This document shows positions 7,232-16,124 of a stretch of 32,680 nucleotides of DNA, one piece after another. The stretch lies in assembly GCA_007121785.1 (NCBI GenBank), contig SKJX01000144.1, forward strand, positions 1-32,680, in the 5' to 3' direction. The notes below the pieces were generated by a model that saw only the letters and a list, made by a program, of their open reading frames with translations, ran no database searches and was not told where the DNA came from. A program made the translations under genes and the position numbers. Within the stretch, counting starts at the first letter, position 1. Every line of letters begins with the position of its first letter. The stretch is from Nitriliruptoraceae bacterium (GTDB lineage Bacteria > Actinomycetota > Nitriliruptoria > Nitriliruptorales > Nitriliruptoraceae).

Positions 7232-8557
7232 ATGGTGTTGACCCTCCGGCAGGTCGGCGCGATCGTGGCCTACCTGGCCGTGATCGTCGTGCCGCTGCTG
7301 GTCGCTGTCGTGCCACCCCGGCCGGCAGGGCGTGGCGCGGCCGTCGAGGTCGGGGTCGCCGTGGGCTTCGTCGCGTTCGCGATGCTCGGCGCCCAGTTCC
7401 TGCTGACCGCCCGGTTCCCCCGCCTGGCGGCACCGTTCGGACTCGACTGGCTGCTGAAGGTGCATCGTGTCGCGGGTGTGCTGGCGGTGCTCGCTGTGTT
7501 GGCCCACGTGGGGATTCTCGTCGCCATCGATCCGGCGTTTCGGGCGTTCCTCGATCCGTTCGACGATCTTGCTCGTGCGGGGGCGTTGTGGATGCTGCTG
7601 GGGGCCTCGTTCGGCCTGGTGGTGCTCACCGTGTGGCGCCGTCAGCTCGGGATCGCCTACCAGTGGTGGCGCCTGTCGCACGGTCTGCTGGCGCTGTTGG
7701 TCATGATGATCGCGGTCGTGCACGTGTTCCAGGTCGAGCACTACTCGGCGGTCGGCTGGAAGATGGCCTTCTGGGGGGTCTACGGCGCCGGCGCGGCGGG
7801 GTTGCTGCTCTGGACGCGGGGGGTGCGCCCGATACGCAGCCTGCGTCGCCCGTGGTCGGTGGTGGAGGTCCGCGAGGAGTGCCCGCAGGTCTGGACCCTC
7901 AGCATCGAGCCGGACGGGCACGAGGGGATGGCGTTGCAGGCCGGCCAGTTCGCCTGGCTCGCCCTCGATCAGCCGCCGTGGCACATCGACGTCCACCCGT
8001 ACTCGTTCTCCTCCAGCGAGCTGGAGGCCGAACGCAGCGGACGGGTCTCGTTCACGATCAAGGAGCTCGGCGACTTCACATCCCGGATCGGGGACGTCCC
8101 TCTGGGGACTCGGGCCTACCTCGACGGCCCGTACGGCAACTTCGTGCTCGCGGCGGACGCCGCCGCCGCGGTGTTCATCGTCGGTGGGATCGGGGTGACG
8201 CCGGCGCTGTCGATCCTGCGCACGATGCGTGACCGCGGCGACGAGCGACCCGCGTGGTTGGTCTACGGCGCGCCTCGGCCCGAGGAGCTCATCGCCCGTG
8301 ACGAGCTGGAACAGATGAGCGAGCAAGGCGCGCTGGAGGTGACGTTCGTCGTCGAGGAGCCGGACGACACCTGGTCCGGCGAGCGCGGCGTCATCACCCA
8401 CGACCTTCTGCGACGTTCGCTTCCCGACCTCAGTGACGCGGGTGTCGAGGTGTTCTGCTGCGGGCCGGACCCGATGATGGATGCGGTGATCCCAGCGCTG
8501 CGCCAGTTCGGCGCGGATGCCCACCGGATCCGGGCGGAACGCTTCGATCTGGCCTGA
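7232..8557 (+). CDS. Ferric reductase / NADPH-oxidase-like haem flavoprotein
   Basis: A 441-residue membrane oxidoreductase. The N-terminal half has about six helices. Histidine pairs at 78/92 in one helix and 150/164 in another give the bis-haem pattern of ferric reductases and NADPH oxidases. The C-terminal half is a ferredoxin-NADP reductase module with HPYSFSS (254-260, FAD), YLDGPYGNF, GGIGVTPALSILR (nucleotide) and CCGPDPMMDAV. It should move electrons from NAD(P)H through FAD and two haems across the membrane to ferric iron, oxygen or another acceptor. Start chosen at ATG 7232, six bases after GAGGAG. The 294 bases before it hold no other gene I can support. Confidence 0.9.
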   Translation: MVLTLRQVGAIVAYLAVIVVPLLVAVVPPRPAGRGAAVEVGVAVGFVAFAMLGAQFLLTARFPRLAAPFGLDWLLKVHRVAGVLAVLAVLAHVGILVAIDPAFRAFLDPFDDLARAGALWMLLGASFGLVVLTVWRRQLGIAYQWWRLSHGLLALLVMMIAVVHVFQVEHYSAVGWKMAFWGVYGAGAAGLLLWTRGVRPIRSLRRPWSVVEVREECPQVWTLSIEPDGHEGMALQAGQFAWLALDQPPWHIDVHPYSFSSSELEAERSGRVSFTIKELGDFTSRIGDVPLGTRAYLDGPYGNFVLAADAAAAVFIVGGIGVTPALSILRTMRDRGDERPAWLVYGAPRPEELIARDELEQMSEQGALEVTFVVEEPDDTWSGERGVITHDLLRRSLPDLSDAGVEVFCCGPDPMMDAVIPALRQFGADAHRIRAERFDLA

Positions 8558-8957
8558 GCATGCACACCGTGGGGAGTCGGCCAAGAAGGAGCTGGAGTCC
8601 CTTCGCGGCAGGCCCGGCGCCGACCGACGATCGAACTCACCGGCGCTCTCACGGCGACCTCGGGGCGCGCAAGGGCGATCAGCCCGCCTACCGTGCCGCG
8701 GCGACCGAGGGCGGTTGTGCCTCGTTCAGTCGGAGCTCGCACGGATCTGCGTGCGGGAGTTCTCGAGCGACCTCGCGGTACGGGCGCGGTAGGTGCCATC
8801 GGTCGCCGTGTCCGGCACCAACATCGACAAGGAGGAACGTGCTCAGGGGTTCCTCAAGGCTCTTGCCTCACCGAGCTTGCGAGGTTCCGGTCCGCCGCCG
8901 ATTCTGGACGAGCGCCGCCGAACCGACGCCACGACCGGCCCGTCCGCCACACGACGT
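8558..8957. other. Gene-free stretch with an orphan ribosome-binding site
   Basis: Four hundred bases between the reductase and the convergent GAF-ANTAR gene with no recognisable product in any frame. An excellent Shine-Dalgarno sequence (AAGGAGGA, 8829-8836) precedes a GTG at 8839. The frame after it is Arg/Pro-rich and runs into the opposite-strand gene, so I do not call a gene. It may mark the start of a lost one. Confidence 0.55.
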
Positions 8958-9692
8958 TCAGGCGCCTTCGTCCGCTCCATCACCACGGGAGTTGGTGTTG
9001 ACCTCGTGGTCCGCGACGATCTCCTGGGCGAGGTCACGCAAACGGCGGTTCTGGTCCTGTGAGCGCTGGCGCAGCATCTCGAAGGCGGCGTCCGCGTTCA
9101 CATCCTCGCGGGCCATGAGCACACCCTTGGCCTGCCCGATGAGGTCGCGGGCTCCGATCGCCGCATGCAGTTGCTCGCTCAACGTGTGCTGGGCCCGCAG
9201 ACGGTTGGCACTCATGACATAGCCGGCACCCATCGACGTGATGATCTCGGCGGCGTCCACATCCTCGTGCGACCAGCGGGACGGAGCCTCTCGGTAGAAG
9301 TTGATGACCCCGATGGTCTGCCCGAAGGCGTTCATCGGCACACCCAGCACCGAACACAACCCCAGCGAGGTCACTCGTTGGGCGTAGTCCGGCCAGCGTT
9401 GGTCCGTGCCGAGATCGTCGACCGTGACGATCCGGTTGGTCGTGTACGCCTCGAAGCAGGCCCCCGCCTTGAGCTTGGCCTGATGCTGCTCGGCTTCGAC
9501 CACCCGTTGCTCCGACGCGGCCACGAACTCCAGGTCGCCCTCTTCGCTGGCCAGCATGACACCGGCACCAGCAGCCTCGACCACCTGGGTGGCATGGCCC
9601 ATGAGCCGATGGAGCAGTTCATCCAGATCGAACGGGTTGACGATGCTGCCGGTGAACTCCCGGATCACGCCGACGAGGTCATCTCGGCCCAT
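8958..9692 (-). CDS. GAF-ANTAR domain regulator
   Basis: A 244-residue cytoplasmic sensor-regulator. Residues about 15-165 form a GAF domain (LMGHATQVVEAAGAGVML, YAQRVTSLGLCSVLGVPM, GVINFYREAPSRWSHEDVDAA). Residues about 175-230 form an ANTAR domain (LHAAIGARDLIGQAKGVLMAREDVNADAAFEMLRQRSQDQ typify the family). ANTAR proteins bind paired hairpins in nascent RNA and prevent transcription termination. The GAF part presumably senses a small ligand or redox state. No kinase gene is adjacent, and I did not find an obvious target RNA in the window. Starts at ATG 9692 with only a weak ribosome-binding site. Confidence 0.9.
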   Translation of the reverse strand: MGRDDLVGVIREFTGSIVNPFDLDELLHRLMGHATQVVEAAGAGVMLASEEGDLEFVAASEQRVVEAEQHQAKLKAGACFEAYTTNRIVTVDDLGTDQRWPDYAQRVTSLGLCSVLGVPMNAFGQTIGVINFYREAPSRWSHEDVDAAEIITSMGAGYVMSANRLRAQHTLSEQLHAAIGARDLIGQAKGVLMAREDVNADAAFEMLRQRSQDQNRRLRDLAQEIVADHEVNTNSRGDGADEGA

Positions 9693-9755
9693 GGCAAGTC
9701 CGATGCTCAGCTACCACCGCGTCGCGACGGGTCGGTCCAGCTCTGCGCGAGATCA

Positions 9756-10091
9756 TCAGGCCATCCGAACTCCCACGAGACCCGCGGCCTGCGGCGCCCG
9801 CTGACCGTAGGGCACCCGGGCCCGGGCCGCCAGGAGAGCCGCTCGCGTGAGGGCGGTGCCAAACCCTCGCCCGCGACAGGAGGGACGAGTTGCGACGCTG
9901 TAGACGCCCGCCAACCGCACGCTCGGCGTCGCGACGAGCATGGCTGTCGCCACCGGTTCGGCCGACCGGTACCCGATGAAGACGGTGAACGACGGGAGGG
10001 TGAGACGGTTGGGCCCGAGCTCGCGTCGGACGAGGTCTGGATCGGCCTCGAACGCTTCGGCGAAGCGCCGCTCGACGGCTGCAGCAGGTCC
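9756..10091 (-). pseudogene. GNAT acetyltransferase remnant
   Basis: About 110 codons match the middle of a GNAT N-acetyltransferase: FTVFIGYRSAEPVATAMLVA, then VAGVYSVAT-like LAGVYSVATRPSCRGRGFGTALTRAAL, which includes the R-G-x-G-x-G/A acetyl-CoA loop. Before this the frame turns into Gly/Pro-rich sequence with no N-terminal GNAT region. After ALTRAALLAAR it gives VPYGQRAPQAAG and stops, where motif B (a tyrosine-bearing YRRxGF) should be. Both ends are therefore missing or shifted. The start is not definable, so the left-hand coordinates are approximate. I infer a decayed gene. Confidence 0.65.
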
Positions 10092-10180
10092 ACCACCGTG
10101 CGGATGGCCGTGGTCTCCCGGCGGTCCGTCGGGTCCGAGAGCCCTCTTGTTGGGGGGAACGGTGGACCCACCTGACGCCG

Positions 10181-10186
10181 TACCCT
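10181..10186 (+). promoter_or_regulatory. Putative -10 element for the alpha/beta hydrolase
   Basis: TACCCT ends 6 bases before the ATG at 10193. A GGAGG abuts the ATG too closely to act as a normal ribosome-binding site, so a leaderless mRNA is likely. Confidence 0.45.
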
Positions 10187-10192
10187 CGGAGG

Positions 10193-11038
10193 ATGCTGCT
10201 GCGAACCCTCCTTCTGCGCCTCTACCGCCTGCCGGTGCGCTCGGTCCAACTGACGCCGGCTGACCTCGATCTGGAGGCGCACGACGTCGAGTTCGCGACC
10301 GTCGACGGGGCGCGGTTGCGTGGCTGGTTCCTGCCGGCCGACGGGGCGGACGACGGCGGGGCACACCCGGTCGTGGCGGTCATGCACGGCTGGGCCAGCG
10401 CCGCCGAGGACCTGCTGCCGGCGGCACCGGCCGTGATCGGGGCAGGCGTGTCGATGCTGTTCGTCGACGCCCGTGGTCACGGCCGCAGCGACGCGGCGGA
10501 GTTCATGTCGATGCCTCGGTTCGCCGAGGACCTCGACGCAGCGGTCGCGTGGCTGCGCGAGCGGCCCGACGTGGATGCGGCCCGCATCGCGCTGGTCGGG
10601 CACTCGGTCGGGGCGGGAGCCGCGCTGCTGGTCGCCTCCCGGGACCCACGCATCGCCGCGGTCGTGAGCATCGCCTCGATGGCCCACCCCCGTGAGATGA
10701 TCGGTCGTTCCTTCCGTAGCTACCGCGCCCCGCAGGCGCTCGTCCGCGCGGCGCTGCGGACGATCGAGCGCACCATCGGGCACCGCTTCGACGACTTCGC
10801 GCCGCTGCACACCATCGCGCGGATCGACGCGCCGGTGCTCGTCCTGCACGGCCTCGATGACCACACGGTCCCGGCCGATGACGCGGAGCGGCTGGCCCAG
10901 AGCGGCCCGTCGGCGACGGTCCGGCTCGTCCCGGGCGCCGACCACCGCAGCCTCGACGGCTTCCTCCCGATCCTTCCTGAGGTCGTCGCGCACCTGCACG
11001 ACGCCCTGATGCACACACCGGCCGACCGGGACGTCTGA
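10193..11038 (+). CDS. Alpha/beta hydrolase (serine esterase/peptidase-like)
   Basis: A 281-residue alpha/beta hydrolase. Landmarks: MHGWAS (oxyanion HG, about residue 64), DARGHGRSD, nucleophile elbow GHSVG (about 139-143), acid in LHGLDDHTVP, and catalytic His in GADHRSLDG. An N-terminal hydrophobic stretch (MLLRTLLLRLYRLPV) could tether it to the membrane. This architecture is common among carboxylesterases and acyl-peptide hydrolase-like proteins of the BAAT/YqiA kind. The substrate is not predictable. It is flanked on both sides by decayed genes on the other strand but is itself intact. Confidence 0.85.
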   Translation: MLLRTLLLRLYRLPVRSVQLTPADLDLEAHDVEFATVDGARLRGWFLPADGADDGGAHPVVAVMHGWASAAEDLLPAAPAVIGAGVSMLFVDARGHGRSDAAEFMSMPRFAEDLDAAVAWLRERPDVDAARIALVGHSVGAGAALLVASRDPRIAAVVSIASMAHPREMIGRSFRSYRAPQALVRAALRTIERTIGHRFDDFAPLHTIARIDAPVLVLHGLDDHTVPADDAERLAQSGPSATVRLVPGADHRSLDGFLPILPEVVAHLHDALMHTPADRDV

Positions 11039-11112
11039 CCGGCCGGTGCCTCGTCGCACCCCAGGCGAAGCCCGGGGCCGGGGACGGTTCCTTGCGAAGG
11101 CACCACGGCCCA

Positions 11113-11387
11113 TCACGGCTGCGGGTGCTCGAGAACGAGGTCGGACACCTGCGCGAGGGCTTCGTCGTCCCGATCCAGCGCGAGCGCGGGGCTGCTCGGC
11201 GAAGCGCCACAGCGGCGATGAGGCAGTCGATGCTGGATCGAACGGTGAGCCCCTTCGTGCGGGCGGAGCGGTAGAGCTGCGCGGCATCTTCCCAGTCCTG
11301 CAGACCTTGCACCGCGACCATCGGCCCGCGCAGGAGCAGGGCGCGCAGTTCCTCGACCCACGCGGAGGTATCGACCAGGACCGTCAC
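11113..11387 (-). pseudogene. PIN-domain (VapC-type) toxin remnant
   Basis: From ATG 11387 the frame starts MTVLVDTSAWVEELR, the first acidic strand of a PIN ribonuclease. It then jumps straight to the C-terminal half: DWEDAAQLYRSARTKGLTVRSSIDCLIAAVALRR. The middle 60-70 residues of a normal VapC (about 130 in all) are missing. Around 11185-11196 a second lesion shifts the frame: the expected ending LALDRDDEALAQVSDLVLEHP continues in another frame to a stop at 11113. An internal deletion plus a frameshift make it a pseudogene. Its ATG overlaps the stop of the antitoxin remnant (ATGA), as in intact vapBC pairs. Confidence 0.8.
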
Positions 11388-11470
11388 GCGGAGTCCGCAG
11401 GTGCGTCATCACGCATCCGGTCGAGGCCATCCGCCCACCCGGCACCCTCGAGGGCGAGCGCCGCCTGATC
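11384..11470 (-). pseudogene. VapB-type antitoxin remnant (C-terminal end only)
   Basis: The last 28 codons (QAALALEGAGWADGLDRMRDD and a short tail) match the toxin-wrapping end of type II VapB antitoxins, which typically read LLALEGxGWxGDLDEMR. The N-terminal ribbon-helix-helix DNA-binding part is absent; the sequence upstream belongs to the intergenic gap and then the methyltransferase gene. No start codon fits. Together with the adjoining toxin remnant this is a dead toxin-antitoxin locus. Confidence 0.7.
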
Positions 11471-11508
11471 GGACAACGTCGGCCTGGAGCCTACGGCGGG
11501 GCCAACGG

Positions 11509-12420
11509 TCAGGCAGCGTCGAGCACGACGCAGGTCAGCTCGTGCTTGTTCTGCGACAGGTGGAACAGCTGCACGCCGGGCAGCGCAGCGAACCGTGCGG
11601 CCGCATCGTGATCGGTCGTGCCCTGGAACTTGACCGTGCAGACGAGGTTGCGGACCCGGCCGGAGTCGAGCCACCGCGCCACCAACTCCAGCAGCCGGTC
11701 CGGGTAGGCGATGATGTCGCTGCACCACCAGTCGACCGGACCGACGTCGGCCGGGTCGAGGCCGAACGCCGAGCCTCGCTGCCAGGTCACGTTGGCGAGC
11801 TCGTCCACCTCGGGAGCGAGCGGAGCCCGGTCGACGGCGGTGACCTCGGCTCCCAAGCGGGCCAGCAGCCACGTCCAGCCGCCGGGTGCCGCGCCGAGAT
11901 CGAGGCAGCGCTCCCCCGGTCCGGGTTGGCGACGCAGCCGCGCGAACGTCTCCCACAGCTTCAGGTACGCGCGGCTCGGCGGCCCGTCGTGATTCTCGAC
12001 GAAACGCGGTACGCCGTTCGGGAAGGGACTCGAGCACTCCTGAGCGGCGAACACGAGGTCGCGCTCGAGCAGCGTCCAGGACCCGAGCGGCGCGTCGGGC
12101 GCCACCTCGCCGAGCTCAAGTGGCCGTGCGGAGACGTGGGGGAGCTTGTCGGCGACCAGCTGCGCCCGCCCCCGGTGTTCGGGGGCGTACAACGCCCAGT
12201 TCCGCTGTCGGCGACGGAGCGCCTTCGCGGCGTCACCGATCGAGCTCACCGCGATCCGCTCCGCATCCCACCAGATGTTCGCCGCCCAGGCGGCGTGGAC
12301 CGGCTGGCTCTCGCTGATCCGGAGCCGACCGTGGTGGAGACCCACCGCGACGCCGGCTCGGGCGAGCTCCTCGTCGAGCGCTCGCTCGAAGCCCTCGGCG
12401 GCCAGGTAGGCGGTCGTCAT
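11509..12420 (-). CDS. RlmM/FtsJ-like rRNA 2'-O-ribose methyltransferase
   Basis: A 303-residue SAM-dependent methyltransferase built like RlmM, which methylates a 23S rRNA ribose. A THUMP-like N-terminal half (about 1-130) precedes an RrmJ/FtsJ catalytic fold with SAM motif LDLGAAPGGWTW (173-184). The K-D-K-E tetrad can be placed at Lys154 (AYLKLWE), Asp235 (CSD), Lys264 (CTVKFQ) and Glu294 (HELTCVV). ATG 12420 matches the family start (MTTAYLAAEGFE). The exact target nucleotide is inferred from homology in layout only. It lies just upstream of the dead toxin-antitoxin genes on the same strand. Confidence 0.9.
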   Translation of the reverse strand: MTTAYLAAEGFERALDEELARAGVAVGLHHGRLRISESQPVHAAWAANIWWDAERIAVSSIGDAAKALRRRQRNWALYAPEHRGRAQLVADKLPHVSARPLELGEVAPDAPLGSWTLLERDLVFAAQECSSPFPNGVPRFVENHDGPPSRAYLKLWETFARLRRQPGPGERCLDLGAAPGGWTWLLARLGAEVTAVDRAPLAPEVDELANVTWQRGSAFGLDPADVGPVDWWCSDIIAYPDRLLELVARWLDSGRVRNLVCTVKFQGTTDHDAAARFAALPGVQLFHLSQNKHELTCVVLDAA

Positions 12421-12681
12421 CCCAGCATCACCGGCCCGACCCGTTCCCCGGTGAGCGGCCCTCGCCGGCGCAAGGGGTGGGGATGCGAGGTCCGCCCCCA
12501 TCGTCGACCGGCCCCAGGGGGCCGAGGATCCCAAACCACATGCTGCTCACCACCCGGTCCCGACGAGCCAAGCACGACCGTCGGTCCTGCGCTACCAGCG
12601 GCGGACCGCCCGCCAGCTGGTCAGCGTTTCGTGACGTCGATGCGATGGCGGGATCCAACGCGCTCCGCCTCGCTCGGCAAG

Positions 12682-12687
12682 TAGGTT
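12682..12687 (+). promoter_or_regulatory. Putative -10 element for the membrane methyltransferase-like gene
   Basis: TAGGTT ends 7 bases before ATG 12695, with only CCCCGGG between and no ribosome-binding site: a leaderless arrangement. The rest of the 274-base gap holds nothing I recognise. Confidence 0.45.
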
Positions 12688-12694
12688 CCCCGGG

Positions 12695-13387
12695 ATGGCC
12701 GAGACGTTCGCGCCGCTGAGGAGCACCGAGGGCTTCGGCTGGCAGCTGGCGGCAGCGGTGATCCTCGGCGGGTCGGCCTGGTGGCTCGGGCAACCCACCG
12801 GATCCTGGCTTGGCTTGCCGGCTCGAACGTGGATGGCCGCAGCGATCTTGGCCCCTGTGGTCCACCAACTGGTTGCCGGTGCGGGGTGGCGGGCAGAGCT
12901 GTTCGGTCGGTGGTTCACCCGCCGCTTCGGTCGAGGTGGCCTGCGAGCCTTCGGTGCCATCTTCTTGCCCCTGTTCGTGCTTCGCCCCGTCGTCGTGCTC
13001 GGGGTGGCGGTGTCGGATGCAGGCTCGTCGTGGGCGCCGGGGACGACGTCCTTCGCCGCGGCCCTGGTGCTCGCCGCACCAGCGGTGTGGACCTTCGTGT
13101 CGGTGGCCCGCTACTTCGGCATGCGCCGCGCCCTCGGCGTCGATCACTTCGACCGGGAGTTCAGCGAACCGTTCGTACGCCGGGGTGCCTTCGCGATCGC
13201 GCCGAACGCGATGTACGTCTTCGGCTTCCTGGCACTCTGGGCCATCGCCGTCGCCGCTGGCTCGCGGGCGGCGCTGACGGCTGCGGCCTTCCAACACGCC
13301 TTCATCTGGGCGCACTACCGCTGGATCGAACAGCCCGACATGCAGGTCATCTACGAAGGTCGCCCCCTGGCGTCAGAGGCGCCGTGA
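12695..13387 (+). CDS. Isoprenylcysteine/phospholipid methyltransferase-like membrane protein
   Basis: A 230-residue integral membrane protein with about five helices (for example WQLAAAVILGGSAWWLG, LRAFGAIFLPLFVLRPVVVLGVAV, MYVFGFLALWAIAVAAG). The C-terminal part ends HYRWIEQPDMQVIYEG, which resembles the SAM-binding tail H-x-x-x-E-x-x-x-x-x-x-x-Y-G of the ICMT/PEMT-type membrane methyltransferases, and PNAMYVFGF resembles their HP-x-Y motif (here N-x-M-Y). I infer a methyltransferase of membrane lipids or isoprenoids. The altered HPxY motif lowers certainty about activity. Confidence 0.65.
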   Translation: MAETFAPLRSTEGFGWQLAAAVILGGSAWWLGQPTGSWLGLPARTWMAAAILAPVVHQLVAGAGWRAELFGRWFTRRFGRGGLRAFGAIFLPLFVLRPVVVLGVAVSDAGSSWAPGTTSFAAALVLAAPAVWTFVSVARYFGMRRALGVDHFDREFSEPFVRRGAFAIAPNAMYVFGFLALWAIAVAAGSRAALTAAAFQHAFIWAHYRWIEQPDMQVIYEGRPLASEAP

Positions 13388-13556
13388 GCCGGGTACGCGC
13401 ACCAACGTCGCGGCCAGAGCCGAGGCGCGACGGCGCCCACCACCTCGACGTTCTCGGGGTCCTCGTCGGCACTCGCGCGGATGCCGGCGTGGACCTCACC
13501 GATCAGCGATGCGGTCAGCTCGGCGAGGGCTCGAGGGTCTCTACGTTGGTGGTCAT
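13351..13556 (-). pseudogene. Possible small frameshifted ORF, unrecognised
   Basis: From ATG 13556 the reading MTTNVETL soon meets a stop. A shift of frame after the eighth codon continues RALAELTASLIGEVHAGIRASADEDPENVEVV with strongly G/C third positions, and runs to a TAG at 13351 inside the 3' end of the convergent membrane gene. The codon pattern looks like real coding sequence carrying one frameshift. No family is recognised and there is no ribosome-binding site, so this could be coincidence or a sequencing error in a small gene. Confidence 0.3.
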
Positions 13557-13600
13557 GCGGTCGTCAGCGCCGGTTGCGTTCGCCTCGCCGGGTCGTGCGC

Positions 13601-15001
13601 TCAGTCCGCGAACGTGACCGCGACCGCATCGTCCTCACCGTCCGACGCACCGAACAGCAGCGTGACCCCCTGGTCGTGGTGCAGTGCCGCGCGACCATCC
13701 AGCACCATGCTGGCCACGTGGGACCCGTCCGGCTCGAGCAGCACCACGGTCCCCGGGCCGACGGCGACCACGACGTCGCCATGCGGTGCCAGCGAGGTGA
13801 CGCCCCCGTCGGTGGTCACAGGGAACGCCTCGCCATCGTCGCGGTCCAGCGACCCGATCGCGCTCATGCCGGCCGCGTCGTCGACGGCGCCGACCCACGC
13901 CCGCTCGCCGTCGGTGACCACGTCGCCGAGCGTCGGTCCGGTCTCCGGGTCGAGGGTGTGGTGCCAGAGCACCTCGCCATCGTCGACGGCGACACCGATG
14001 ACCTCCGTGGGTCCCACCGATCCCTGCTCGGATGCTTCCGGGACCGCAGCCAGGACGGCGATCTCGTCGCCCACCGTCCGGACCTCGATCGCCGTGGGGA
14101 CGTCGGCGGCGAGCACGTCGCGCAGGTCGTCCCGGTCGAGCTGCCACCGTGGCTCGCCCGAGTCGCGCGCGAGGGCCGTCACCGCCTCGACGTCCACGAT
14201 CTCGTCCATGCGCGGGTCGTCCCGTTCGGGCGCGTCCGGATCGGTCCAGGCGCCGAGGACGACCACGTCCTCGCCGAGCCCGCCGGTCAGCCGCTCCCCC
14301 AGCACACCGGCCGGTGCGGTGTCGAGCTGCAGGCGGGTCGCCCACACCTGACCGGCGACGGGGTCTCGCAGCTGGATGTCCGGGTCGCTGCCGTCCTCGT
14401 CGATACGCAGCAGCAGCAGCTCGCCACCGCCGGCGTCGAGGTGGAATGCCAGGGGCGTGCCGACGGTCGCGGTGTCCTGGCAGGTCTGACCCTCGAGCAG
14501 CGCGTCCGGGTCGGACGTCACCGCGGTGTCCAGCGGCTGGAGCGCGTCGACCTGGCCCGTGATCGGGTTCTCGATCATCAGCGAGTACAGCGCGTCGCCG
14601 CTGCCGACGGGGACACCCTCGTCCAGCTCGACGGCCGCGCGGACCTGGCTGCCGGTGTCGTCGAGCAGCGTGACCTGCGAGCCCAGCGCCGCGAGGCCGG
14701 CGTCGGTCACGGCCAGGTCGGTCGCGGCCGGTGTCTGCGCGATCCCGGTGATCGGGCCGAGATCATCGGCCAGGGTGGTCAGATCGTCCGCCATCGCCTC
14801 GAGCTCGGTGTCGCTGGCATCGGGGAACGCGTCGGCGAGCACACCGGGCACGTCCGTTCCCGCGCTGCCGGCATCCACCGGGCTCGGCGCGATCGCGTCG
14901 CAGGCCGAGCCGGTGAACACCGCGGAGGTGACGACCCCGACCAGGATCAGGGCGACCATGGCCACCCCGGCGATGATCAGCGTGCGGCGGTCGGCCGCCA
15001 T
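13601..15001 (-). CDS. Membrane-anchored PQQ-like beta-propeller protein
   Basis: A highly acidic protein of about 466 residues with one N-terminal transmembrane helix (LIIAGVAMVALILVGVVTSAVF) and a large outer part made of repeated blades. Telling segments are VTALARDSGEPRWQLDRDDL, IGVAVDDGEVLWHHTLDPETG and SLAPHGDVVVAVGPGTVVLLEPDG, the A-x-D-x-G-x-x-x-W pattern of PQQ-repeat propellers. It probably serves as a protein-binding or sensing module outside the membrane. ATG 15001 has GAGGA upstream. An ATG at 15049, seven bases after the MoxR stop, is the alternative and adds 16 residues. Co-transcribed with MoxR. Function unknown. Confidence 0.8.
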   Translation of the reverse strand: MAADRRTLIIAGVAMVALILVGVVTSAVFTGSACDAIAPSPVDAGSAGTDVPGVLADAFPDASDTELEAMADDLTTLADDLGPITGIAQTPAATDLAVTDAGLAALGSQVTLLDDTGSQVRAAVELDEGVPVGSGDALYSLMIENPITGQVDALQPLDTAVTSDPDALLEGQTCQDTATVGTPLAFHLDAGGGELLLLRIDEDGSDPDIQLRDPVAGQVWATRLQLDTAPAGVLGERLTGGLGEDVVVLGAWTDPDAPERDDPRMDEIVDVEAVTALARDSGEPRWQLDRDDLRDVLAADVPTAIEVRTVGDEIAVLAAVPEASEQGSVGPTEVIGVAVDDGEVLWHHTLDPETGPTLGDVVTDGERAWVGAVDDAAGMSAIGSLDRDDGEAFPVTTDGGVTSLAPHGDVVVAVGPGTVVLLEPDGSHVASMVLDGRAALHHDQGVTLLFGASDGEDDAVAVTFAD

Positions 15002-15055
15002 CGGGTCCTCGCCGCCGGTCACGGCCAGGTGATCGCGAGCATCAGCCATGGAGGG

Positions 15056-15985
<930 letters not shown>

Positions 15986-16124
15986 GGCAGCTCCTGGCAG
16001 CGATCGGCACGGGTGACGGGCGGAGCGGCACGACGACGGTCGGCCACACCGAGCGGGCTGGCGCGACCGAACGGTCGACACCACCGGGCGCCCACCGTGC
16101 GGAACGGCCGGCGACCCCCGGAGG

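Noticed and set aside
6556-8232. A 558-codon plus-strand frame overlapping the efflux and reductase genes
   Set aside because: Arg/Gly-rich shift of genuine genes whose motifs lie in other frames.
6734-8584. A 616-codon open frame on the minus strand
   Set aside because: Shadow of the ferric-reductase-like and efflux genes; His/Arg/Gln-rich with no recognisable domain.
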